Shown piece after piece: positions 52,388 through 62,124 of a DNA stretch of 64,000 nucleotides. The stretch is from Cruorifilaria tuberocauda (Eukaryota > Nematoda > Chromadorea > Rhabditida > Onchocercidae): positions 18,976 through 82,975 of the forward strand of contig JABVXU010000237.1 in assembly GCA_013365365.1 (NCBI GenBank), given 5' to 3'. A program made the position numbers and the translations under genes. How positions within the stretch are numbered: the first letter of the stretch is position 1; each line of letters begins with the position of its first letter. The notes beneath the pieces were generated by a model, which saw only the letters and a list, made by a program, of their open reading frames with translations, was not told where the DNA came from and made no database searches.

Positions 52388-53629
52388 GAGATAACAACCA
52401 CGGCGGACCAAAGGCCTGCTTCGATGGTTTTCTCGGCTTCTGAACTTCCCAAGTTCACTACACATCCAGCAACATTCATTCCAACAGTGTTTGGTGGACA
52501 TGTGCTGGTATACGAAAGCCGTTCACATCCTGGACATCGGCGTGAATTTGCTTTCAAAACTCGATTCACCAATCAGTCTGGTGTTAGCTCATGCTACTAT
52601 CGATGTATGTCATGTCGCAGTATGAAGAATAAGGTACCACCGGGACCGGATGGGAAACCACCGCAAATTCCGTGTATTGCTGTGAAAAATGGTTTTATCG
52701 TGAATGATCCCGATTTTCCAGAAGCAAACGATCATTTCTGTGTCCCACCAACAATTGAGGAGTCTCGGCAGCGTGAAGCAAACGGTTTTGCGAAAGCAAT
52801 CGTAAAAGGACGTCCAAGACAAAAGGCAACACGGAAGAATAATAACAATAATGGCCTTACTGGTGGTATCGGTAATGGTGGTAATCATAAAAAGGATTCG
52901 GTAATGGCACAACTGCAAGCGTATCAGGAAATGAGTAATGCATTGTTAAACAATTCCGCGGGAAATATTTTCGATATCTCCAGTATCACTGGTGGTTTCG
53001 ATCTTAGCACCGATTTTTCAGCATCATCTGCTTCGCAATTGTTAAATTTGGTTACCGGTGGAGTAAAATGTGAGCTGGATTCAGCGGGTGATAACAATGA
53101 TTTCCTGAAAAATATCAAGATTGAAGATGACGATAGTGATGGCACCGCGAAAGCGACTCATTTGCTTGCAACGCTAATTAGCTCAGAACCAGCTCTGCGA
53201 ACACAAATGATGCTACCGACAACAGCGCATCGGGCAAATGTGCTACCATTATCAGTAGCAGCAACCGCTGTAGCTACTAGTAGCGGTGGTACAGAAGATG
53301 AACAACTGAATGGCATGAATGGACCTGATACTCGTAGTAGTCCAGAAAGTAGCACAGCTTTGATTATCAATTCATTCCAAGGTTCAGATTCTCGACCACC
53401 CTCCGTAAGTTCTTCGTCGGTCTCTGCACCTCTCTCTGGTATCACGGTTCCAACAGTGTTAGCTAATGGTTTATCGGCAAGTAGCCGAAAACGAAAAGGC
53501 AATAATGGAAATTCACTCGAGACTCATTTTGATGAAATTTTCGAACGATATATACTCAATAATTGGGAAATTGTCGATAATGGTTTGTTAACATCCATGC
53601 CATTTTATGAATTATTTGTTTATTACTAA
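52388..53629 (+). CDS. FLYWCH-like Cys/His protein with AT-hook-like motif (large exon)
   Basis: A probable nuclear DNA-binding protein. The exon begins at a TTTCAG acceptor (first codon GAG at 52388); the first ATG inside is at 52424, and more exons probably lie upstream. An N-terminal module of about 110 residues reads GGHVLVYESRSH, then SSCYYRCMSC, IPCIAVKNGF and NDHFC. This resembles FLYWCH-type or related nematode Cys/His modules, though the metal ligands do not match the classic pattern exactly. Next come a basic AT-hook-like stretch (KGRPRQKATRK, 52805-52837), an Asn/Gly-rich linker, a Ser/Thr-rich region, two SUMO-type motifs (VKCE and IKIED near 53072-53126) and a basic SRKRK near 53484. 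The frame stops at 53627-53629, but a phase-1 GT at 53583 would instead splice in frame to the dehydrogenase exon at 53864. Family assignment is tentative. Confidence 0.6.
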   Translation, partial: EITTTADQRPASMVFSASELPKFTTHPATFIPTVFGGHVLVYESRSHPGHRREFAFKTRFTNQSGVSSCYYRCMSCRSMKNKVPPGPDGKPPQIPCIAVKNGFIVNDPDFPEANDHFCVPPTIEESRQREANGFAKAIVKGRPRQKATRKNNNNNGLTGGIGNGGNHKKDSVMAQLQAYQEMSNALLNNSAGNIFDISSITGGFDLSTDFSASSASQLLNLVTGGVKCELDSAGDNNDFLKNIKIEDDDSDGTAKATHLLATLISSEPALRTQMMLPTTAHRANVLPLSVAATAVATSSGGTEDEQLNGMNGPDTRSSPESSTALIINSFQGSDSRPPSVSSSSVSAPLSGITVPTVLANGLSASSRKRKGNNGNSLETHFDEIFERYILNNWEIVDNGLLTSMPFYELFVYY

Positions 53630-53863
53630 TTATAAATGTCATTAGATTTCATCGAGTGCAAAAAACTTGTCATTAAAAATTTTGTAAACTCTAAGCGCGG
53701 TAAAAAACATGTAAATGAAATATCAGATGTTAAATCTGTTAGAAATATGAATACTAATATAGCATAATATGGATAACAATATGCTGTATCAAAATGAAGT
53801 ATTGCGCAGTTATTTTCTAAATCTAATATCTATTAAAGTAAGGATTAACATTATTATTTTCAG

Positions 53864-56800
53864 GCAAGAAACCTGAAAATATTGCTGAACATACCTGTGC
53901 ATTAATCCTTTCATTGGCTCGAAAGATTCCGCAAGCAGTAACATCGATGAAAGAGGGCAAGTGGACTAGGCTAGAGCCGTACGCAGAAGAAGTATCCTAT
54001 CTTTTTCTATCCTTTATTTAAATTTGGGATTTTCATTATATAGAATTGATCTCCATCGTCAATTTTGAAAAACTTTTGGAAATTCATTTGAATTTTAATC
54101 CTAAATTTCAAAATGGAACTTTAGTTTATTATTTATCATTTTTTTTTGAGTTTTGTATTTTGAGGCAGCTTTACTGGAATGGTTATTAAAGAATAAAAAT
54201 GTTTTTGAATATTATGTTTTCTGTAAAAACTAAAAGTCATGAGTTCCAGTTCAAAATTATTGTTATGCAAAGTTATTCGAAGCTATCCTTTTCTGTTTCA
54301 GATTTTTGGCAAATCATTAGCGATTATCGGCTTAGGACGCATTGGTTTAGAAATAGCAATACGTATGCAAGTTTTCGGTATGCGAACCTTTGGATATGAT
54401 CCACAAGTTACACAAGAGGTTGGCTCATGTGATTGTTAAAATTTTGAAAACTTTCTATACTTTACAGATGTTTAGCTCAGTGCATTAGTTTAGAAATAGC
54501 AATAGCTATAAGAATGCGATGTTTCTGAATGCATTACATATTGATTGAAATGGCGATTCCAAATCAACTATAATAAGATCGTTGAAATTTCATTATCTAT
54601 GAATGAAACAGTCAAATTATTTAAGATCAGATATTTGCATTTGAATTTGATCAAATATTTCTAGGAAGCCGCTCGACATGGTATTAGATGGCTTCCGTTG
54701 GATCAACTTTGGCCTCAAGCGGATTATATTGTTATTCACGTACCACTAATACCACGCACCAAAAATTTATTATGCGCTTCAACATTGACTCGTTGCCGGA
54801 AAGGTGTGAAAATAATTAATATGGCAAAAGCTGGAATCATCAATGAAATTGATATGCTGCAGGCCTTAAACAAGGGACGTGTCGGTGGCGCAGCGTTTGA
54901 TGTCTATGTAGAGGTTGGCATTTCGCTTGTCATCACATACTGTTGACGTTAATAAGACATTATTTTTTTTTACTTAAGAATTTTAGGATACTCCGCTTGT
55001 TCGTGGATTGATTGAACATCCAAATGTTATCTGCACACCACATATGGGCACTAGTCCTTTGCAAGGTCATCAACGAATTGCGAATGAAATTGCTGAAAAC
55101 ATTATTTCACTAAATAGTTCAACTGGTCCATACGGAGCGGCAAGTTTTGAGCCTTTATTAATATGATGAGTTTGATAATAGTACGAGAAAAAATGACTTG
55201 ATTAGTGGGTCGAAACAGAAGAAAATTTTCTCCTTTTCTCAATGATATTCATAACATAGAAAAATAGCACTCCTAAAGGAGAGATTTAATTAGTTATATA
55301 AATAGAGGATCCTTTTATCGATTTGATGAATTTTGATGTTGAAAATTACGCTCTTTTTTTAAGTGTTGGTTTGTAGGTGAATGCAGCAGCAGCTACATCT
55401 GCATTGGATGAAGCCAAAAGTCAATGGATTCGTGCAGTAGCAACATTAACTCAAACATTGTCCGTGATCGGAAATTCACCAAAATCGATTACTATACGTT
55501 TTCCTAATTGTTCGTTTTCCTCATTTGTTATTCCTTATTTAAATTTTATCGTACCAAACATTTTCTACTGGTTCATATGTTGTTGATGGGAAACTTTCAG
55601 GAAAAGCGTTTGTTTCCGACTTTTATATAGACTTTTTTATTTTCGAAGTCTTGAAAGTTTCAGGATCTTACTTCAAAAAAGAAAAAAGATTGAAAAAAAA
55701 TTGGTCGGAGTTGGTAAGTGTAACTCAAAAATTGTTGTGTTTTTTGTAGCAGTGATGGTATCTGTATTGTTGTGATGGTTTAATGAAATGTGCAGTCTGT
55801 TTTTCTACGGTCTATTTTTTTAATTTAAATTTAGATTTTCATTCCAAAGTATAGTACGAGGATTGGTTTCAGCTCTCGTCAGCCTTCAAAAAGCTTTACA
55901 TGCCGGTGCTGTTGTTGGTTTGATGTATGCATCTGGAGATATTGGTTCAAATCTGGCAGCTGCTGAAATGAATGCACGAAAGGAGGGTGTGCAGGTGAGA
56001 TAAAGGAAACGATTCAATCAGTAGCGAACAACAGTATTTGATAGATATTTAGGACTTTTTTAATTTGTGTTGTGCTTAAAAATATTGTGAATTTGTTGGC
56101 TGTTATCAATAATTGAGTGCAAATGACTTTTATTTTGCTGAAACAATTCTCAATAGTCGATTGTACCATCAATCATCGGGATTTGTTTTAATTTGTTGAA
56201 TTAATTTATTGAAATTCATCCGACCGTTTGCAGATACGTGAAGAACCGTGTGCGGCAAAGGAATTAATAGTTGTTGCTGGAACACGGAGCGTTAGCGGTT
56301 ATCCGGCTCCGACAGGCACTATAATTTCCGCATTCAACTCATGCAAAGTGCCTGTACCTCTTCTAGCTAGCGGAACATTTATCATGGATTTCGCGGATAA
56401 TCATTCGTTTAATATCAATGACGAACATATAAAGGTAAAATTCTTTTCCCTAGTATAACATCCACTATTATATCATCTTTTTCATGGTTTGTTTATGTGT
56501 TGATGAATTAGTCTATTAGGATGTCTTATCAGCTTTTAGTTTTTATCAATTTTTGTAGTATCCAAACTTTAAAGTTTTCAATAAACTTTGACTTCGGAAG
56601 GATGGATATAAGTAACTTAATATTTTATCAAATCTGACATGAGGTATTAAAACTTTAATGATTTCAAATAAATGGGCTGAAAGGAATGAATCAATTAATT
56701 ATACAATAATCACATGCATCAAAGCAGTGTACTATTTTAAAACATAGATCTGTGATATTCGATAAAAGTTTATTTCAGGCAAAAATGATGGTTGAATTCG

Positions 56801-56898
56801 GTTTGTTAGGTGGTGGTCGAGTTGGGGTACTGAATGATTTAAGCAACGATGATGTATTGGAATTATCCAAAAATTACTGTTTGGTTAAATTTGATTGA
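53864..56898 (+). CDS. D-3-phosphoglycerate dehydrogenase-like, N-terminal ~100 residues absent, 8 exons
   Basis: PHGDH starts serine synthesis by oxidising 3-phosphoglycerate with NAD in the cytosol. Exons are 53864-53991, 54302-54418, 54665-54913, 54987-55139, 55377-55497, 55855-55994, 56234-56434 and 56779-56898. All phases agree and give about 409 residues. The first exon starts at [20 protein letters not shown], the family's core helix. The NAD fold follows with IIGLGRIG and an Asp in GYDPQV. The substrate-site segment reads [12 protein letters not shown], with Lys in place of the family's catalytic Arg. The catalytic His is kept in CTPHMG. The C-terminal regulatory part ([31 protein letters not shown]) matches animal PHGDH. 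The fourth intron has a GC donor. The family's N-terminal lobe and start codon are not found, so the gene is incomplete, chimeric or reads from a distant exon. Confidence 0.85.
55140..55376 (+). promoter_or_regulatory. GC-AG intron in the PHGDH-like gene
   Basis: The exon ending at 55139 is followed by GCAAGT, the standard donor of the minor GC-AG class, and the acceptor TTTGTAG ends at 55376. The reading frame (GPYGA then VNAAAATS) requires this junction, and no in-phase GT is available. Confidence 0.8.
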
Positions 56899-59800
56899 AG
56901 CCTATCGAAATAATGCTTAATATGAGTTGTAATTAAATATGCGTTTTGTAGGGAAATTACAGGTGACAGAAATATGCTGTAAAGCTTTTTTTAATTAATT
57001 TTTAATTTTCAGTTTTAAAGTCTGAGTAGAATTTATACAGATTCAAATTGACAACTGTTATCTATTGAAACGCAATAGAGATCGGTGATTATCTTTGCTT
57101 TCCACCTTCATTTAGTGATATGAATTATGATTTCATTATTTTCCACTTCATCCTTTTTTAATTCTTTTTAATTAATAACAAAAAATTATTTCTTTATCGG
57201 TTGAAATTATGAATTGATACACTTCTTTCTGATAGGAATTTGAAAACCCAGAAATCAAAGCGTATAAATTTTTAATTCATTCATTTTGAGAATTTATTGC
57301 TAGGAAATATAATTATTTTGAATCTCTTTTTAAATATTCAACATTTTGTATCTACCACTTTTGACGGATGAAGTGGACGAATAAATTATATTATTTCATT
57401 CCATTTCAGATTCTTTATTATTGTTGTCGAAAAATAGATGAAATTATCGCTTTGTTTTTGATTTGATTTATCAATGCAAACTTTCTGTTAATTCTTATGC
57501 GATATAATGAATGTTAAGCATAATAGGTGGAGGAGGAGTGACAGGAAAAAAAGAAATTATATGAAGTAACAAAGTAAATAATGCACAGTACACTTCCTAT
57601 GTTAATTTTTTCTTTAAGATGTGCAGTTGAATTCTTTTCTGTATTAGTTTGTAATAGTTGTATTACTTTTCATATTTTTGTATGAAATGTGTTACTTGTT
57701 TTATTTCTGTCACTTTCTAGTTATCCTAGATTTATTGACAACTTTCCTTATTTTTGTTTTATCAATTAGTTAACAATAAGTTTCGTTTCAAGTACATTTT
57801 TATATTCATTCAAATGCCTTGTTTACTTTCTTATCACTACTTTTACTACTTTCTACGCTCTTTTGTTATTTTCATTTTAAATTTTCACTTCTATATTAGT
57901 GCCTTTTTGACATCATGAAGTAGCCTTTTTTTCTCTTTTTATTTTCCTTCCTTCCCCATTGCGCATATTTTCTCAATATTGTTTGTTTGTTTTTGTTTCT
58001 TTGTAAACATTTATTAAGATTTTCAATATATTTATGTGAATATTTGCTCCTCTTGGAATGTATTTAATAATTTTCGGATGAATTCTTTATTCACTATGTG
58101 GCAAATAGAATAGTCAGATAGTCAGATGATATCAGAAATATATCTGAGCATATTTTTGAGAAGTCAAATAAATCAAGAAGATATTATAAAGTATTGAGCT
58201 AAATTACTATCATCGAATAGCAATCACATCGTAATTAATGATTTCGATAATAAAAGTGGGTGAAACTTAATGTGAGCTAAAAAATTAAATGTCGTTAATA
58301 CTGATTGTAAAATGGATAAATCTATGAAAAACATTTTTCCTCCTGCTAACACCAATATCATTCGTTCAATTCAGTCAGTTTTTTTTTTCTTCAGTTAGAT
58401 TTTTCAAATTCATTTTGTTTTAGTTTTGCTATTTTGGGGTATGGTTATTATATGATTGTATTTTTTGTAAATTGCTTTCTTCCTTTTCTTGCGTATCATT
58501 GATTTTATTGTTTTAAAGCGATGATATAATTGAAATGCCTTACTAACATTTTGTCATATCTGTTCATTTTTTATGTGATGACATCTTCAATTAACAATTA
58601 TTATGATGTCATTTTTTCATATTAAGATAATAGCGACGAATTTTATTGCATATGTATATATATTCTTCCATACTTTCATACTTTTATATATCCTTTCAAA
58701 ATATTAAGCGAGAAAAAGAGAGCAGAAATAAGGCATAACTTAAGTTTGGATGGAGTAAGTTCACAGTTTCAGGAGTTTTAATTAAATTTAGGTGAAATTA
58801 TTCATGTTTATAGAGATGAATTTAACTTACATATGTCCTTATAAAATGTTACAAGAAATAAAAAAGAAATGTACAATAAATGAGAGTAATGCGGTTGATT
58901 CTGATGCATAATTACGACTGCGGAAGTTTAGCGTAGGTTAACGTATCAAACGTGTAAATTTTTCAATTTATCGGACACAATTAGGTAAAAAGGTTTTCAG
59001 AAAAAAGTGACCATGCCATCTCCTTTCTTGCAATAAGTGCAAAATAGGTCATATCAGAAAGTTTAAACAATCTTTTCAATCAAGTAGTGCTGTGGAAAAC
59101 CACTTACAAATGCTCAGTGAAAGTAAGGCGGGTGGTTTCTCCTATCTCATTTCATTGTAACTTCACTTTTTTGTTTTATCAGTACTTCAAATTCATCTAT
59201 TCCATGAATTTCATCGATCACCTTAAGATTAGATACAATCGGTCACCTATCAGTTGAAAAAATTTCTGCTCAAATCACTGTCAAGTAAGGAAATGAATTT
59301 ATCAGCTACTATACACTAATTATCAGTTAGTACCGACTTCTTAACTCTGTCACATCAATTCAATTTCAACCAGAAAGGAAATTTTCATCAAGTGATGGAA
59401 GAGTTGTCGTCACAAATCTCTAAACAATTTTGTCTGTGAAATAAGTGTATTAGTCCAAACTGCCTCTTCAGTACTTGGTGCATTTGCATAACAAATCATA
59501 AATATGTCATATTAGCTGCTGAAATTGTTATAATTGTCATATCAGATAGGCATTTAGCTGCTGAAAGAAAATTTTTTGAATTTATTTTATAGTTCATCAC
59601 CAAGCATTTTATTATTTCAACTAAAATAATTTCCCCGAATTTCGCGATATTTGATTTTCAAAAATTTCAGTTAAATATTTTTTCTGATTTATCATAAATA
59701 GATCAATGTTTTATAAACTTTTATTATAATAATAATCTATTATCCTTCCTGTTGTTTACGTTCACTTGAAACTGAATAATCTCTTGTTGACAAAGACCTG

Positions 59801-59950
59801 ATCATTGTTTCATTTTCAATGCTAGTAAATTAATAGAAGCTTATTCATATTCCATAAGCTTATTCATATTAAATAGTAGCAGTATATTTCTCATTATTTT
59901 TAAACTGATTTTCTTATATTCCAAATTTACCGAAGCAAATTATCATTCGT
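56899..59950. other. Intergenic between converging genes, no supported gene
   Basis: About 3 kb of AT-rich sequence between the 3' ends of the PHGDH-like and BAR-domain genes. It should contain both 3' untranslated regions. No exon or RNA gene was recognised. Confidence 0.55.
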
Positions 59951-62124
59951 TTACCACTTCGATTTGCATACAAGCAAGCATTCTTCAGCAGCACTTCTGT
60001 GATATTTTCTCATTTCATCCAATATTTTGATAAGTTCCAAGCGATGCTTTTCCTTTTTTGACTGAATTGTGCCTAATGCTTTAAAAACCTGCAATATTTC
60101 TAATTTGCATTAGTCATTTTAAACAGTACTAAAATTATCAGTTTGAATTCTGATACTCATCTAAGAAACAGTTACTTTCGATTAATAGAAACTGCTTAAT
60201 ATCAATTGTGCTATTTGTACTTTGTTCATGTTAAATTTAATTTAAATGATAAAATATTAAATGATGGAATTTATTCATTTATTTAATTCAGATGATAAAA
60301 TATTTTTTTTATTCAGGACCTCTTGCGATTGTTCGTTAAATTTAGCGACTGCTTTGCTGCAATTTTCTTTTTTCTGTTCCGTTGGATTATTAGCATATTC
60401 ATGCTTTGCAAAATCCATTTCTTCTCGACATTTAATGAGTTCCTGACGTTGATTGTTCAATACTAAAATCATTATTGAAATTATTGGTTTCTATCATTTT
60501 TTTTTTTGAAAAGAATTATTGTTGATTTGAATATCAATAATGGTATTATCTATTAATTAATTACCGGCTATTTTATTCTGCCAAATCATTTATTAAATAA
60601 TTAATTTTACCGAATCCACCTAATTTCCCTTTTCTTCTTAATTAAAATTCTTTTATATATATTTGTCTTCTTGATTTATTCTTAACAATTTTTATTTGTT
60701 ATATTTATTGGTAAATAACAATTTTTTGTTACTGCTCAATCATTTCATTTCCAAATTGCTGATATTATCACTAATACACATAAATTTTTCATCAACAATT
60801 TCAACATTTTATCAAACAATAGATGCTTTAATCTCTAATAATTAGTAGCTGCTAATGAATAGTAATCAATAATTCATCGATATTTAATCTTATTTAATTC
60901 TTTTTTCTTTTCAACAGCTAACATAAGATGATACAATAAGGGAGGATGATTAGTGAACAATTATTTAATTTAATTTATAAAAGCATATCTTACACACATA
61001 ATCAACATTAATAAAGGTTCGAATAAAATGAATAGCTCGACGTCCTCTCTTATGATAAGATCGACGTAGCGCAGTCAATTTTGCACATCCATTAATGCAA
61101 GCCTAAGATTAAAATTGGAATTTCAAATGCCAACAATTGGAATTAAAACTTGAATTCGAATTTAATTGCATGAACATTATTTCCGACTTATAATGAAGCT
61201 AAAACATGAAAGATATTAATAGAATTAAATTTAGAATTTTTGACGTATTATTAATAATCGTAATTTCAATTTAATATTCTTTTACACTGTAAACCTCAAG
61301 TGCTGGAATGTGAGCTGAGAAATTCTCCCTCATTTCTCCCAATGATGTACCCAATAATTCCATAGGATCTTCATTTAATGGACACTCAAATTCCATTTTC
61401 GATTCTGCTTTTGGTACCAATTTCGGATTTTGTTGCATCGCATACATAATACTTTCTGCTAGTTTGCATAGCATTTCCTAAAATTTTTCCGAGTGAAATT
61501 TTAATAAGCAATATTTATATTTGTGGTATTAAAAAAATGATGTAAAATGGTCCGGACTGGATGATTACAGATAAATGATAGTGATTAATTGTGATAAGAA
61601 TGAATTTTTTTTAATAAATAAATAAATAACTTATATTCAAGATTGTCTAAATTGACATATTCTAATTGAAATTTAAATTATGCTGGCAGAAATTTTTATC
61701 CGAAATACTAAAAATAATTTCAATAATATTTTTCAGCTTCCCAGTTTCAACAAGAATGTTTCAATTAACTATCTCTAATTGATACTACTAGGAATGAAAT
61801 GAAATTTAGTAATTGATGAATGCATTATTTCATGTCACATCAGTTAGGTAAAAACGATGCTGCGACATTAGAAAAGTAAAAGACTATTACTATATTTGTA
61901 TGCTTACCTTATAAGAATCCGCGTCTTTCACCTGATTCAAATAATCTTGGTTAAGCTCAGAAATCTTAATAGTACCAACTTTCTCTCCCAATTTCATAAA
62001 CAACTTCCGGAATGCACCTCGTTCTTCTGGTTCCGTTAATGATGCAGCTATTTCCATTGGTGTTCGAATTTTATCTGCATCTGTATCTGTTTGTTCCTTA
62101 TTTTGGTCATCTTTCTTAGTATCA
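59951..62124 (-). CDS. BAR-domain protein (endophilin/amphiphysin-like fold)
   Basis: A membrane-curvature protein. BAR domains form crescent dimers that bind and bend membranes in endocytosis or trafficking. Minus-strand exons are 61908-62124, 61295-61477, 60994-61102, 60320-60462 and 59951-60088, with all phases consistent. They give about 260 residues, essentially one whole BAR domain. The first helix region reads RKLFMKLGEKVGTI, followed by a Tyr/Asp segment and QQNPKLVPKAESK, like the helix 1 QPNP part of endophilins. A conserved small turn is at DPMELLG. The middle helix carries ELIKCREEMDFAKHEY, where endophilins have L..LR.DFDYAK. The last helix reads LDEMRKYHRSAAEE, like LDAQLDYHRQAV. 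The protein ends soon after, with no SH3 domain. The first exon listed begins with a split codon, so at least one more exon lies upstream (candidate at 63445-63554). Confidence 0.8.
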
